Source of the DNA: Rhizobiaceae bacterium
GTDB taxonomy: Bacteria; Pseudomonadota; Alphaproteobacteria; Rhizobiales; Rhizobiaceae
Length of the DNA: 64,000 nt
Direction of reading: 5' to 3'
NCBI GenBank assembly: GCA_029233925.1
Contig: JARGOX010000021.1
Coordinates: 44,423-108,422 of the forward strand
How positions within the stretch are numbered: position 1 is the stretch's first letter; each line of letters starts with the position of its first letter. Below the pieces are notes generated by a model. The model was given only the letters and a program-made list of their open reading frames with translations, made no database searches and had not been told where the DNA came from. Below, piece by piece: positions 28,085-37,096 of the stretch. A program made the translations under genes and the position numbers.

Positions 28085-28825
28085 GTGGATGATGAACCAG
28101 TCCCGCAATGGGATTGCGCACGGGTGGTGGTCTGGCTTCACGGCCACGCCTCCGATGAGGTTCTCGCCGGCAAGGCCCACTTCGGTATTGAAACCGTAAA
28201 TGCCCTGGGTATTCCCAATGCCCTGTTGCGACCCCTCGCCCGGAAAATCAAACGTGATCACCAGCGGGCTCTGGATCTGTGGGAAACCGGTATTCGCGAA
28301 GCGCAGCTATTGGCCTGCTTTACCGATGAACCCGGCAAGGTCACCGTTCAGCAGGCCTTGAACTGGGCGGAGGCATTCGATTCATGGGACATTGTGGATC
28401 ATGCCGCAGCACTTTTCATCGAAGCAAGGCTGCATGAAGAACTCATTGCCCTGTTCGTCGCGGATGATCGCGAATATGTCCGCAGAGCCGGGTTTGCGAT
28501 GATCGCCTGGGGTGCGCTTCATCTCAAGAAAGAACCGGATTCAATCGCCATACCCTGGCTGTCGCTGATTGAAGACCACGCCGGTGACGACCGAAATTTT
28601 GTCAAAAAGGCCGTCAATTGGGCATTGCGTCAGATCGGCAAACGCTCGCTGGTCCTGCATGCCCCTGCCCTGGAACTGGCGCAAAAGCTGGAACGCAGCA
28701 ACAATCGGTCTGAACGATGGATCGGCAGGGACGCGGCAAAGGAACTGTCGAGCCAAAGCACGATTGATCGCCTTGACAAAAAGGCAGCACAGCATCCGGC
28801 CAGGGGACAGTCAGGCGCAATCTGA
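28085..28825 (+). CDS. AlkD-like DNA alkylation repair protein
   Basis: 246 aa, all-helical HEAT-like composition. The strongest family signal is FVKKAVNWALRQIGKRS (about residues 175-191), with WDIVDHAA and RRAGFAMIAWGALH earlier. AlkD-type enzymes remove bulky or cationic alkylated purines without base flipping. The GTG start at 28085 follows the dehydrogenase stop by 18 nt, so co-transcription is likely though no functional link is obvious. Substrate range is not predictable. Confidence 0.82.
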   Translation: MDDEPVPQWDCARVVVWLHGHASDEVLAGKAHFGIETVNALGIPNALLRPLARKIKRDHQRALDLWETGIREAQLLACFTDEPGKVTVQQALNWAEAFDSWDIVDHAAALFIEARLHEELIALFVADDREYVRRAGFAMIAWGALHLKKEPDSIAIPWLSLIEDHAGDDRNFVKKAVNWALRQIGKRSLVLHAPALELAQKLERSNNRSERWIGRDAAKELSSQSTIDRLDKKAAQHPARGQSGAI

Positions 28826-28857
28826 TCCGCCTTTCCATGCAACAGGAACAGACATTC

Positions 28858-29349
28858 TCACGTATCGTTCGATGAGCGGTTGTTTTCCAGCACCATGTAG
28901 TCGAGAGGCAACTGCGTGGTGTATTTTATCTGCTCCATGGCAAAGGATGACGAGACGTCGCGGATTTCAATCTTCTTGATCAGCTTTTGATAGAAAGCAT
29001 CATAGGCTGCAATATCCGGAACGACCACGCGCAACAGGTAGTCAACCTCACCGCTCATCCGATAGAACTCGACCACTTCGGGAAACTGGGTGATCACCTC
29101 GGAAAAACGCAACAGCCACTCACTGGAATGCGAATTTGTCCGGATCGACACGAAGACCGTGACATTGGCATTGATTTTCGCCTGATCCAGAAGAGCGACC
29201 CGTCGCCGGATAACCCCTTCTTCCTCCAGTTTCTGAATGCGCCTCCAGCAGGGCGTTGTTGACAGGCCGACCTTTTTGGCCACATCCGCAACCGCCAGAG
29301 TTGAATCCTCCTGCAAAATACGCAGTATCTTTCGGTCCAGACGATCCAA
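28858..29349 (-). CDS. Lrp/AsnC-family transcriptional regulator
   Basis: 163 aa. The N-terminal helix-turn-helix is LAVADVAKKVGLSTTPCWRRIQ (shown by residues about 18-39), and the C-terminal effector-binding RAM domain includes GEVDYLLRVVVPDIAAYDAFY. It would bind DNA as an oligomer and sense an amino acid. It stands alone; no divergent target gene is adjacent, and the target genes are not identifiable here. Confidence 0.94.
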   Translation of the reverse strand: MDRLDRKILRILQEDSTLAVADVAKKVGLSTTPCWRRIQKLEEEGVIRRRVALLDQAKINANVTVFVSIRTNSHSSEWLLRFSEVITQFPEVVEFYRMSGEVDYLLRVVVPDIAAYDAFYQKLIKKIEIRDVSSSFAMEQIKYTTQLPLDYMVLENNRSSNDT

Positions 29350-29553
29350 GTTATCTCTCCTGATGACGACGCCGGTGGGTCAATTCAATTCCGTTGACTA
29401 TGGGATACCTTTTCCCTGCCTCTCTAGTTCAGGATCTAGCAAAGAAAATCAATCCTAATTATCAATTTTTTCGGAAATTTATTCCAATAGAGCGTCAGCC
29501 ACCTGCCTTCGAGAGATAATCCCTGCCAATGCGGTGTGATGAAATTGCCCCAA

Positions 29554-30189
29554 TCAATTTTGCTCTGAGAGTATGCTCGATACGTCTTGACGGAGCTCCG
29601 GCAAAAGGTCCTCTTCAAACCATGGGTTCTTCTTCAGCCAGCTATTGTTGCGCCAGGAGGGATGCGGCAACACATAAAGACGCCGGGAATTCTGTCGCGC
29701 CCGAATGGCCCTCCAGTTGGCAACCGTGGCGGTCAGGGTCTTCTCTCTGTCTTTTCCCAGATGATAGGCCTGGGCATATTGGCCAATAACAAGGATCAGC
29801 CGGATTTGTGGCAGCGCCGCCATGACCCTGTTACGCCAAACCTCCCGACATTCGCGCCGTGGCGGCAAATCTCCACCCTTCGCATCAAGACCGGGAAAGC
29901 AAAAACCCATCGGCACAATGGCGACCCTGCGCTGATCATAGAATTCATCCCGCCCCAGTCCCATCCATGCGCGCAACCGGTCGCCGGATGGATCATTAAA
30001 GGGGATACCCGAGGCATGAACCCTTGTGCCTGGAGCCTGGCCGGCGATCAGGATCCGAGCCGTGGTTGATGCGACACAAACGGGACGCGGCTCCTGCGGC
30101 AGCGCCTCCCCATAGCGGGGCGCATCCCGGCAGAGCCGGCATCGGCTGATCTCATTGAGAAGGTCCTCGAGCATTGCGGCACCAGCCAT
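29554..30189 (-). CDS. Uracil-DNA glycosylase family protein
   Basis: 211 aa. The family motifs are LIAGQAPG (about residues 47-54, motif A), SGDRLRAWMGL, the strand RLILVIGQYAQAYHL and the late HPSWRN motif. Two N-terminal Cys (CRLC) are present, but the four-Cys iron-sulfur pattern of family 4 enzymes is not complete. It may excise deaminated bases or have a different role within the superfamily. The start lies 3 nt after the GST stop, so the two genes form an operon. Confidence 0.82.
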   Translation of the reverse strand: MAGAAMLEDLLNEISRCRLCRDAPRYGEALPQEPRPVCVASTTARILIAGQAPGTRVHASGIPFNDPSGDRLRAWMGLGRDEFYDQRRVAIVPMGFCFPGLDAKGGDLPPRRECREVWRNRVMAALPQIRLILVIGQYAQAYHLGKDREKTLTATVANWRAIRARQNSRRLYVLPHPSWRNNSWLKKNPWFEEDLLPELRQDVSSILSEQN

Positions 30190-30192
30190 GGA

Positions 30193-30804
30193 TCATGCAG
30201 ATGCACTGGGGCGTGAAGCAACCGCCTTATACCAGCGCATCAGGTTTTCAAGATGATCAGGTCTTTCAATGCGCGCCGGTTTCAACATGTCCATCCCCAT
30301 CATTGCCGTGATGTCAGCAATGGAAAACCGGTCGCCGGCCAAAAAGGCTCTCGTGGCCAACTCCTGGTCCATATATTCCATCATTTTCAAGGCCTTGGGA
30401 CGGTTTGCTTCACCAAACTCCGGCACCTGCGGAACTTCCCATTCTTTCATCGCCGGATGGGTATGCCGAAAGGCCGATGCAACAAAATTCAGAAATTGCA
30501 ATTCCATCCGACGGTTCCACATCTCGACCCTTGCCTGGTCTGCGGCATCCGTGCCCATCAGCGGCGGATCTGGATAAAGTTCCTCAAAGTACCTGCAGAT
30601 AGCAACGGATTCGGTCAGGATCGTACCATCGTCCAGTTGCAGCACAGGCAGGCGCTGGAATGGGTTGAGCGCGGTTATGGCCTCTGAACGATGTTGCAAA
30701 GTGGACATATCGACAGGCTCAATCGGCACGACAACGTTTTTTTCAGCCAAAAAGATCCGAACCCGGCGCGGATTTGGCGCCCTTCCCCCGTCATACAGCA
30801 GCAT
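30193..30804 (-). CDS. Glutathione S-transferase family protein
   Basis: 203 aa. The N-terminal thioredoxin-like domain is shown by APNPRRVRIFLAEK, NPFQRLPVLQLDDGTILTES (cis-Pro and the Glu-Ser glutathione-binding pair) and ICRYFEELYP. The C-terminal helical domain contains FSIADITAMMGMD. It would conjugate or reduce small molecules with glutathione in the cytoplasm. ATG 30804 has GGGAG upstream. It is first in a two-gene operon with the UDG-like gene. Confidence 0.92.
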   Translation of the reverse strand: MLLYDGGRAPNPRRVRIFLAEKNVVVPIEPVDMSTLQHRSEAITALNPFQRLPVLQLDDGTILTESVAICRYFEELYPDPPLMGTDAADQARVEMWNRRMELQFLNFVASAFRHTHPAMKEWEVPQVPEFGEANRPKALKMMEYMDQELATRAFLAGDRFSIADITAMMGMDMLKPARIERPDHLENLMRWYKAVASRPSASA

Positions 30805-30958
30805 ATATGTCTCCCATCTCCGCCTGTGTGGCAATCTTGAACAATACGCATGAATTGCGTCCGTCGCAGTCCATAACTACCAATTCTGCGCATACATGGA
30901 AGGGTCTTTTAATCATTAGCACCTAATATCCGGCCAAACTCAATGTGTTCGGCCTGGA

Positions 30959-32491
30959 ATGAATTTAGCAAGCGAAAACGCAGATAAAAATATCGTCGAC
31001 CGAACGCGCAAACACCGAAATCCGGAGATTGCGCGCACGGTTCGCGTTACCCGTGATCGACTGCAATCCCATGGCACGCGAAATGCCCAATATGACCGCG
31101 AACTCCTGGCGATGTACATCAGTTCGTCAATGCCCAGCGCGGCGGCCATGCCCCTGCTCATCCTCCTTGCTGTTGGCATCGGTGTCTATTTTTTTGAGGC
31201 AACCAATGTCTTCGCCTGGGCACCAATCACCATCTTCGGTTATTTGTTGCAGGTTCTTCTAACCAAACGCGCGTCACGGCAAAAATTGACACTCGAGAAT
31301 GTTCGCTCTTGGGAAAGGCGATTTATCGAAGTCCATGCGTTGACGGGATTTGGCTGGGCAATTTTTGCTTTCCAACCCTGCGTGCTGTGTGGAAGTCAGG
31401 ATTTTGTTTTCTACAAGGGCGTGGTCTTGCTGGTCGCCATAGCGGTCACGGCCATGTCAAGCTTCACGCTGAGGCGCTTGCCACTGGTGGTGTTTGCTAC
31501 ACCCATCATTGCCTTCACCCTGCTTGGTTCACCGCCAAATACAACGTTTGAAATATCCGTCCTTACAATGCTTGTAGCCTCTGTGGTGTTTTTCCTTTTT
31601 GTATCCGGGCGGCTCTACAATGCCAATCTGGTCATGCTTGCCGTTCAGTCCGAAAAAGACTGGCTGATCACCGAGTTGGAAATGGCAAATTCCACATCCG
31701 ATGAGGCCCGGTTGCGGGCCGAGGAAGCAAATCTGGCCAAGTCACGTTTTCTCGCCTCCATGAGCCATGAATTGCGAACACCACTGAATGCGATCTTGGG
31801 TTTCTCGGAGGTCATGAAAAACGAAGTTCTGGGCCCGTTGAACAATGATACCTACAAGGAATACGCCTCGGACATCTATCGGTCCGGCGATCACCTTCTG
31901 CGGCTGATCAATGAAATTCTTGATCTTTCGCGCATAGAAGCCGGTCGTTACGAGCTGAATGAAGAACCGATCAGCCTTCAGGATATTGCTGAAGATTGCA
32001 TGGCCATGGTCGGGATGAGAGCGCAGAAGAAGAATATCACCATCGCCGGACAGTTTGAGCGCGCTCTGCCGCGAGTGTGGGCCGATGAACGCTCGATGCG
32101 TCAGGTCATTCTCAATCTTCTGTCCAATGCAGTCAAATTCACGCCCAATGACGGCAACGTCAGCCTGAAAGTTGGCTGGACCATAGGCGGCGGTCAATAC
32201 GTATCTGTTGTTGATGACGGGCCGGGAATACCAGAAGACGAAATCCCGGTTGTGCTGTCAGCCTTTGGACAGGGATCCATTGCCATCAAAAGCGCCGAAC
32301 AGGGAACCGGGCTTGGACTACCGATCGTCCAGGCAATTCTCGCCGAACACGGCGGTGAATTCGTATTGCGATCCGTGCTGCGCAAGGGCACAGAAGCAAT
32401 CGCTATCCTTCCGCGAAACCGCATTCTGGTGGATTCACCCAGTATAGAAACGCCGGACCCGGTGAAGAAAACCCGCCGCTCGTTTGCCTGA
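30959..32491 (+). CDS. PleC/DivJ/PdhS-like sensor histidine kinase
   Basis: 510 aa. About five to six membrane helices span residues 60-225. A short coiled coil (about 235-262) leads to the DHp domain with H270 in FLASMSHELRTPLNAILGFSE and the extension GPLNNDTYKEYASDI plus GDHLLRLINEILDLSRIEAGR, a form typical of alphaproteobacterial cell-cycle kinases. The ATPase domain has NLLSNAVKFT, DDGPGIP and GTGLGLPIV. No response regulator is adjacent, so it is an orphan that may act on DivK or PleD-type partners elsewhere. The membrane sensor signal is unknown. Confidence 0.9.
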   Translation: MNLASENADKNIVDRTRKHRNPEIARTVRVTRDRLQSHGTRNAQYDRELLAMYISSSMPSAAAMPLLILLAVGIGVYFFEATNVFAWAPITIFGYLLQVLLTKRASRQKLTLENVRSWERRFIEVHALTGFGWAIFAFQPCVLCGSQDFVFYKGVVLLVAIAVTAMSSFTLRRLPLVVFATPIIAFTLLGSPPNTTFEISVLTMLVASVVFFLFVSGRLYNANLVMLAVQSEKDWLITELEMANSTSDEARLRAEEANLAKSRFLASMSHELRTPLNAILGFSEVMKNEVLGPLNNDTYKEYASDIYRSGDHLLRLINEILDLSRIEAGRYELNEEPISLQDIAEDCMAMVGMRAQKKNITIAGQFERALPRVWADERSMRQVILNLLSNAVKFTPNDGNVSLKVGWTIGGGQYVSVVDDGPGIPEDEIPVVLSAFGQGSIAIKSAEQGTGLGLPIVQAILAEHGGEFVLRSVLRKGTEAIAILPRNRILVDSPSIETPDPVKKTRRSFA

Positions 32492-32626
32492 ATGCAAAGG
32501 TTGCCGCAGGGAAAAACCTACCGGCATTTTCACAACAACGCTCATGACAAGGCCCGGGCCTGACAGGCCACACTTGACAGCGCTGCGAACAGCGTGACAC
32601 AGGTTCGCGCGGTCAGGGGTGGGTAA

Positions 32627-33448
32627 ATGGTTCCAATACAAGAGTTAATCTGGTTTGTTTCTGTGCTGGCAGTGGCTGGCGCGGTGGCAGGGTTTCTGGC
32701 CGGCATGTTCGGCATTGGCGGTGGTGCGATTCTCGTGCCGGTCCTCTATCAGGCCTTTACATTGCTCGGCGCGCCAGAGTCTGTGCGCATGCATCTGGCA
32801 ATCGGAACATCACTCGCCGTCATCGTGCCCACATCCATCAGTTCGTTCAGAGCGCATCACAGGAAAAAAGCACCTGATATGAAGCTATTGAAGAGCTGGA
32901 TCATTGTGGTTCCGCTGGGTGTCATTGTCGCATCTTTGTTGGTGGCTGACGTTTCCGGTTCGGTTCTGCGCGCAATTTTTGCCTGTATTGCAGTTCTTGT
33001 CGGGCTGCGCATGATCTTGAACCGTGACAGCTGGCGCCTTGGTTCTGATCTGCCAAAGAATCCCGTCCGCGCTCTGACCGGTTTTATTATCGGTCTTCTT
33101 TCCGCTCTGATGGGCGTCGGCGGTGGCGTTCTCAACAATACGTTCATGACATCGTTTGGCCGACCGGTTCATCAGGCAATCGCGACCTCTTCGGGAGTCG
33201 GTGTCCTTATTTCCTGGCCCGGTCTCATCGGTTACATCTGGGCCGGCTGGGGCAACCCGGATTTGCCGATGTTTTCAACCGGCTATGTCAATTGGATCGC
33301 CTTGGTGTTGACCGTGCCGATCACCATGTTTGTCGCCCCGCTTGGCGCCAATGCGGCCCATCGGATGAACAAGCGACAGTTGGAAACGGCTTTTGGCATT
33401 TTCATGCTGCTTGTAGCGGCTCGTTTTTTCTGGAGCATCTGGGCTTAG
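32627..33448 (+). CDS. TSUP-family (TauE/SafE) anion exporter
   Basis: 273 aa with about eight membrane helices in two repeats. The paired motifs GFLAGMFGIGGGAILVP (about residues 22-38) and GLLSALMGVGGGVLNNT (about 153-169) are the internal repeat typical of the sulfite/sulfonate exporter family. It would move sulfite, sulfonates or related anions across the inner membrane. It follows the histidine kinase by 135 nt; a GCTG/CAGC hairpin lies in that gap. No sulfur-metabolism gene is adjacent, so the substrate is open. Confidence 0.9.
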   Translation: MVPIQELIWFVSVLAVAGAVAGFLAGMFGIGGGAILVPVLYQAFTLLGAPESVRMHLAIGTSLAVIVPTSISSFRAHHRKKAPDMKLLKSWIIVVPLGVIVASLLVADVSGSVLRAIFACIAVLVGLRMILNRDSWRLGSDLPKNPVRALTGFIIGLLSALMGVGGGVLNNTFMTSFGRPVHQAIATSSGVGVLISWPGLIGYIWAGWGNPDLPMFSTGYVNWIALVLTVPITMFVAPLGANAAHRMNKRQLETAFGIFMLLVAARFFWSIWA

Positions 33449-33465
33449 AGCGTGTCTGGCTTTGA

Positions 33466-34170
33466 TCAGTCACGCAGCACCAAAGTATCGCGACTCATCT
33501 GAAACGAGGTCAGGGTTTCAAGGAAACTCATGCCGAGCAGACTTTCCGTCAGTTTTCCGCGCTCGAGAACCCCTGCACGCACATTGCTGCGGCTGATCCC
33601 GCCGATGGACACCTGCGACAGCTGCACCGGTGCCGCCATCGCAATGCCATTGGCTGTTTGCACGGGCTGCACGAATTGCAGACCATTCATGTCAAGTCCG
33701 ATGAGTTCCGCATCATTATAGGAAAGTGCAATCGTGCTGGCGCCGGTATCCACCATCATGGTGAGTGTCTTGCCGTTGATATCAGCATTTGCCAGAAAAT
33801 GCGCGCCAAGCCCTTTGGAAAGAACCACTTCCGCCGTTCCATTGCTGGTCACGCGGCTGATAGGCGTGCCGGGAAACAAACCACCTGCCAGCCGAAAACC
33901 AACTTCGCGCAGCTCAAATCGATAGACATAGACGGTGCTCAAGACCAGAAATGCAAGCAGCCAGATCATTGCGTTGCGGACAATTTCCGCGACCCGCTGA
34001 CGCGAACCGACAAGAGCGGCAGCCACCACACTGAGCCAGACGCCCAGATAGAAGAGATTGGCAAACTGGTCATTGGGCAATCCCAATGTCTCGCCGGAAT
34101 CGTGATTGACAAGAAGCAACAAGAGACCGAAGCCGATTGTGCCCAGTATGATCCAGAGGCCGCGTCCCAT
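33466..34170 (-). CDS. Membrane-anchored retropepsin-like aspartic protease (TIGR02281 type)
   Basis: 234 aa. Three N-terminal hydrophobic segments are followed by a periplasmic domain from about residue 115. The active-site motif is MMVDTGASTIALS (Asp near 142), and ALSYNDAELIGLD follows as in clan AA proteases. LLGMSFLETL gives the second conserved Gly-rich element. It likely acts as a dimer at the outer face of the inner membrane; targets are unknown. It starts 2 nt after the DUF1289 gene on the same strand. Confidence 0.87.
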   Translation of the reverse strand: MGRGLWIILGTIGFGLLLLLVNHDSGETLGLPNDQFANLFYLGVWLSVVAAALVGSRQRVAEIVRNAMIWLLAFLVLSTVYVYRFELREVGFRLAGGLFPGTPISRVTSNGTAEVVLSKGLGAHFLANADINGKTLTMMVDTGASTIALSYNDAELIGLDMNGLQFVQPVQTANGIAMAAPVQLSQVSIGGISRSNVRAGVLERGKLTESLLGMSFLETLTSFQMSRDTLVLRD

Positions 34171-34172
34171 TG

Positions 34173-34403
34173 TTAACTCTCACTCCGCTCGCGTGCCAAT
34201 CTTTTCCGCTTTGTCTCACGCCGCGGCTTGCGTTCGATGGTCTCCATCCGGTCCGGCAGAACATCCATCACAGCGCGCCGCTGGCTGGCTGAATAGCCCA
34301 GCCACCCGGCAATTTCATCACCCGTGCGTCCGCAGCCGAAACAATAGCCGGTCTTCATGTCTATCGAGCACACAAGGATGCAGGGAGATTCGATATCGCT
34401 CAT
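34173..34403 (-). CDS. DUF1289 small Cys-containing protein
   Basis: 76 aa. The family motif [22 protein letters not shown] has four Cys (C8, C12, C20, C23), suggesting a small zinc or Fe-S site. [17 protein letters not shown] follows, and the C-terminus is strongly basic. Function is unknown, though DUF1289 proteins often lie beside oxidoreductase or nucleic-acid genes. It is upstream of and nearly touching the aspartic protease gene. Confidence 0.85.
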   Translation of the reverse strand: MSDIESPCILVCSIDMKTGYCFGCGRTGDEIAGWLGYSASQRRAVMDVLPDRMETIERKPRRETKRKRLARERSES

Positions 34404-34443
34404 TTTCCGCCATCATCAGAACCAAGGACAGTATATTGTCCTA

Positions 34444-35223
34444 CTAACACCAAACGGCAAGTCCTAAAAGCGACGCTATCTCACAGACTTGCTGGCATGC
34501 GCCGATCGTATCACCCGTATGTCCTTCAATCCTCGCTCGGCACCTGCGTGTCCACAAGATGCCGGCTCCGGCAGGCAAAACCAGCATTGACGCAATACCT
34601 GCCCAACCGGCCACCGGCAGCGCCAGCACAATGGCAAGAACAAGACTGGACGCAACGGCAAACACCATGGCTTCGCGCTCTGGCTGGCCTGCGGTGGCAG
34701 CAACACCGTCACTTTTGGCAGCCGGCAGACTGGTCCAGTGCCAGACCATGAGACCGCGACTGAGGATGGCGACAGACAACAATGCCAGTGCAGCAACCAG
34801 AGCATGAGTCGATCCCGCGATGGTGCCGAGAGCCAGCACGCGCAGCAGCAACGCCATGATCAGTGCAATGCCACCATAGGCGCCAATGGTGCTGTCTTTC
34901 ATGATATGCAGCACCCGTTGCCGGTCACGTCCACCACCAAAACCATCGGCGCAATCGGCAAGCCCATCTTCGTGCAAAGCGCCGGTCACCAACAATTGCA
35001 GCACAACAGCCAGCGTCGCGGCCAGAAGAGCGTCCAATCCCAGTATCAACAGGCACAGCAGCAAGAGAGCCGATGGCAAAGCAATGGTGGCTCCGGCAAA
35101 ACCGTAGGCACGGACACAATGGGCCATCGGTCGGTTTTTATCTCCTGCGAAATACCTGTCCGCAACGGGAATCCGGCTCAGGAAAGCCACCGAACGCGCG
35201 GTATCGACAATGAGATTGTTCAT
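34444..35223 (-). CDS. cobS: Adenosylcobinamide-GDP ribazoletransferase CobS
   Basis: 259 aa membrane enzyme joining adenosylcobinamide-GDP and alpha-ribazole, the last step in forming the cobalamin lower-ligand loop. Family elements are FLSRIPV near the start, GALHEDGLADCADGFGGG (by position about 77-94, with the metal-binding acidic residues) and MKDSTIGAYGGIAL. Several membrane helices follow. ATG 35223 has GAGGA upstream. It is divergent from cobT, with 113 nt between them. Confidence 0.94.
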   Translation of the reverse strand: MNNLIVDTARSVAFLSRIPVADRYFAGDKNRPMAHCVRAYGFAGATIALPSALLLLCLLILGLDALLAATLAVVLQLLVTGALHEDGLADCADGFGGGRDRQRVLHIMKDSTIGAYGGIALIMALLLRVLALGTIAGSTHALVAALALLSVAILSRGLMVWHWTSLPAAKSDGVAATAGQPEREAMVFAVASSLVLAIVLALPVAGWAGIASMLVLPAGAGILWTRRCRARIEGHTGDTIGACQQVCEIASLLGLAVWC

Positions 35224-35336
35224 ATTGGTCCTCAAGCGGCATGAAGCGGCGATCTGACAACGACCCACGAAATCATTTGCATTTATCTGCGTATATCCTA
35301 TTGCCAGACTGTTTTCGAAACACAAGGACATTATTG

Positions 35337-36353
35337 ATGGCGACTTCAGGCCTTCCATTTGACGACATCCGCGAATTGCTTGCCAATCTGCCTGGTCCTG
35401 ACCAGGCGGCTGTTCAGGCCGTGCGCGACAGGGACGCCTTTCTGACGAAGCCGCCAGGCGCTCTGGGACGGCTTGAGGAAATCGCCGAATGGCTGGCGGC
35501 CTGGACTGGCCGCTCCCCGGCTGTGACCCGTCCGCTGGTGGCTGTATTTGCCGGAAACCATGGCGTGACGAAGCAGGGTGTGTCGCCGTTCCCCCCCGAG
35601 GTTACGGCGCAGATGGTTTCCAATTTTGCCGCAGGAGGTGCGGCCATCAACCAGATCTGCATCGCCCATGACCTCGGCCTCAAGGTCTTCGATCTGGCGC
35701 TGGATTACCCGACCGCCGATATCACCGAAGAAGCGGCTCTCGACGAAAGAGCCTGTGCGGCAACCATGGCCTTTGGGATGGAATCAATTGCCGGCGGAAC
35801 AGATCTTCTGTGCATCGGTGAAATGGGCATCGGCAACACCACCATCGCAGCGGCCATATTCCATGCGCTTTACGGCGGTTCTGCCAAGGACTGGACCGGA
35901 CCGGGCACCGGCGCTCAGGGAGACGGCCTGAAACGCAAGATTGCCGCGGTTGAAAAAGCCGTAAAACTGCACAAGGCGCATCTGGGAGATCCTCTGGAAG
36001 TACTGCGGCGGCTGGGTGGTCGTGAAATCGCCGCCATGGCCGGGGCCATCCTTGCAGCCCGCATGGAAAAAATTCCGGTCATCATTGACGGCTATGTGGC
36101 CACAGCAGCAGCAGCCCTGCTGCACGCAGCCAATGACACGGCGCTGGACCATTGCATGATCGGCCACGTATCAGCCGAGCCCGGACATGCAGGTGCGATT
36201 GCCAGACTGGGGAAAACGCCCTTGTTGTCTCTGGACATGCGTCTGGGTGAAGGTACGGGTGCAGCGCTGGCGGCCGGTATCGTCAAAGCAGCTGCATTGT
36301 GCCATTCAGGCATGGCGACCTTTGAACAGGCAGGTGTCAGCGACAAGGGTTAA
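35337..36353 (+). CDS. cobT: Nicotinate-nucleotide-dimethylbenzimidazole phosphoribosyltransferase
   Basis: 338 aa. This enzyme activates the lower base to alpha-ribazole phosphate for cobalamin assembly. Typical stretches are TKPPGALGRLEEIAEWLA, FAGNHGV, CIGEMGIGNTTIAAAIF, LRRLGGREIAAMAGAILAA and the acidic end region LDMRLGEGTGAALA containing the catalytic Glu. ATG 35337 has AAGGA upstream. It is divergent from cobS; the short intergenic region lacks a recognisable cobalamin riboswitch. Confidence 0.95.
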   Translation: MATSGLPFDDIRELLANLPGPDQAAVQAVRDRDAFLTKPPGALGRLEEIAEWLAAWTGRSPAVTRPLVAVFAGNHGVTKQGVSPFPPEVTAQMVSNFAAGGAAINQICIAHDLGLKVFDLALDYPTADITEEAALDERACAATMAFGMESIAGGTDLLCIGEMGIGNTTIAAAIFHALYGGSAKDWTGPGTGAQGDGLKRKIAAVEKAVKLHKAHLGDPLEVLRRLGGREIAAMAGAILAARMEKIPVIIDGYVATAAAALLHAANDTALDHCMIGHVSAEPGHAGAIARLGKTPLLSLDMRLGEGTGAALAAGIVKAAALCHSGMATFEQAGVSDKG

Positions 36354-36354
36354 A

Positions 36355-36372
36355 AGCCGCGTGCCCACGGCT
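36355..36372 (+). terminator. Short hairpin after cobT, possible terminator
   Basis: AGCCG (36355-36359) pairs with CGGCT (36368-36372) around an 8-nt loop. It is preceded by AAA and followed by CTTT, between the convergent cobT and extensin-family genes. The stem is short, so efficiency is uncertain. Confidence 0.45.
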
Positions 36373-36377
36373 CTTTA

Positions 36378-37091
36378 CTATTTGCAATAGCGATAGCCAT
36401 TGCGACGGCTGATAATGTCGAAGTGAAAATGGTCGTGGTGGTGAACATCGCTTCCTGGCCCCAGAACAGTCGTAAAGAACGTACATCCGGCATCCCGCAG
36501 CGTTTTAAGGAAACGCTGTTCAGGCGTATCCGCCGGCAGGCTGGTGGCAACGTCAACCACAGTGCCGTCCTTCATATGAAAACGCCCGAGATCAATGGCA
36601 TTGCCCAGCGAATGTTGAGATATTTTGGCCCCTGGCCTGTTATTGCGGGTGCGGCAATCATAGGAGGCATACTGATCAATACGTTTCAATGTCGTCTGGA
36701 ACTGCTCGCGCGCCGCCCCTGCCGCGACACCGGCGGTCCAGTCCGCCAAGGCTTCACCGGCATCGCAATTGAGAATGGTGCGCCCCGAGAGTTTTACGCC
36801 GCCGGGAAGAACGCCGATATCAAGAGGGTATTCAATACCGCATTCCCCGTCGCCGGAAATTTGCTCAATGGCTTTGAAACGGACGCCCTTTTGCCTCAAT
36901 CGTTTCCTGCAGGCTTTCTCTTCTTCGGGCAAACCCGATAATGATGTCGATTTGAGCAGGTCCCCCAACTGCTCCGTCGCAGTTGGGCGTGGTGTGGGCA
37001 CGGGTATGTAGTCCTGCGCATTAACCGGCGTCGGCAGAACCAGCAACGCTCCGGCGACCAGCGCGAAGCAATTCAGCAACATCCGTTTCAC
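36378..37091 (-). CDS. Extensin-family secreted protein
   Basis: 237 aa. A signal peptide (NCFALVAGALLVLPTPVNA) is followed by a Pro-rich segment (VPTPRPTA). The C-terminal domain has SQHSLGNAIDLGRF and HHHDHFHFDI, a His/Asp arrangement resembling LAS-type zinc peptidases such as VanY and MepA. Several Cys (CRKRL, CGIEYP, NCDAG, DCRTR, GCTFF, RYC) may form disulfides. A role in the cell wall in the periplasm is plausible. It is 5 nt downstream of the DUF2461 gene on the same strand. Confidence 0.88.
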   Translation of the reverse strand: MKRMLLNCFALVAGALLVLPTPVNAQDYIPVPTPRPTATEQLGDLLKSTSLSGLPEEEKACRKRLRQKGVRFKAIEQISGDGECGIEYPLDIGVLPGGVKLSGRTILNCDAGEALADWTAGVAAGAAREQFQTTLKRIDQYASYDCRTRNNRPGAKISQHSLGNAIDLGRFHMKDGTVVDVATSLPADTPEQRFLKTLRDAGCTFFTTVLGPGSDVHHHDHFHFDIISRRNGYRYCK

Positions 37092-37096
37092 TAAAA

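Noticed and set aside
35224..35336. Cobalamin riboswitch between cobS and cobT
   Set aside because: The gap is only 113 nt and lacks the conserved cobalamin-box sequence.
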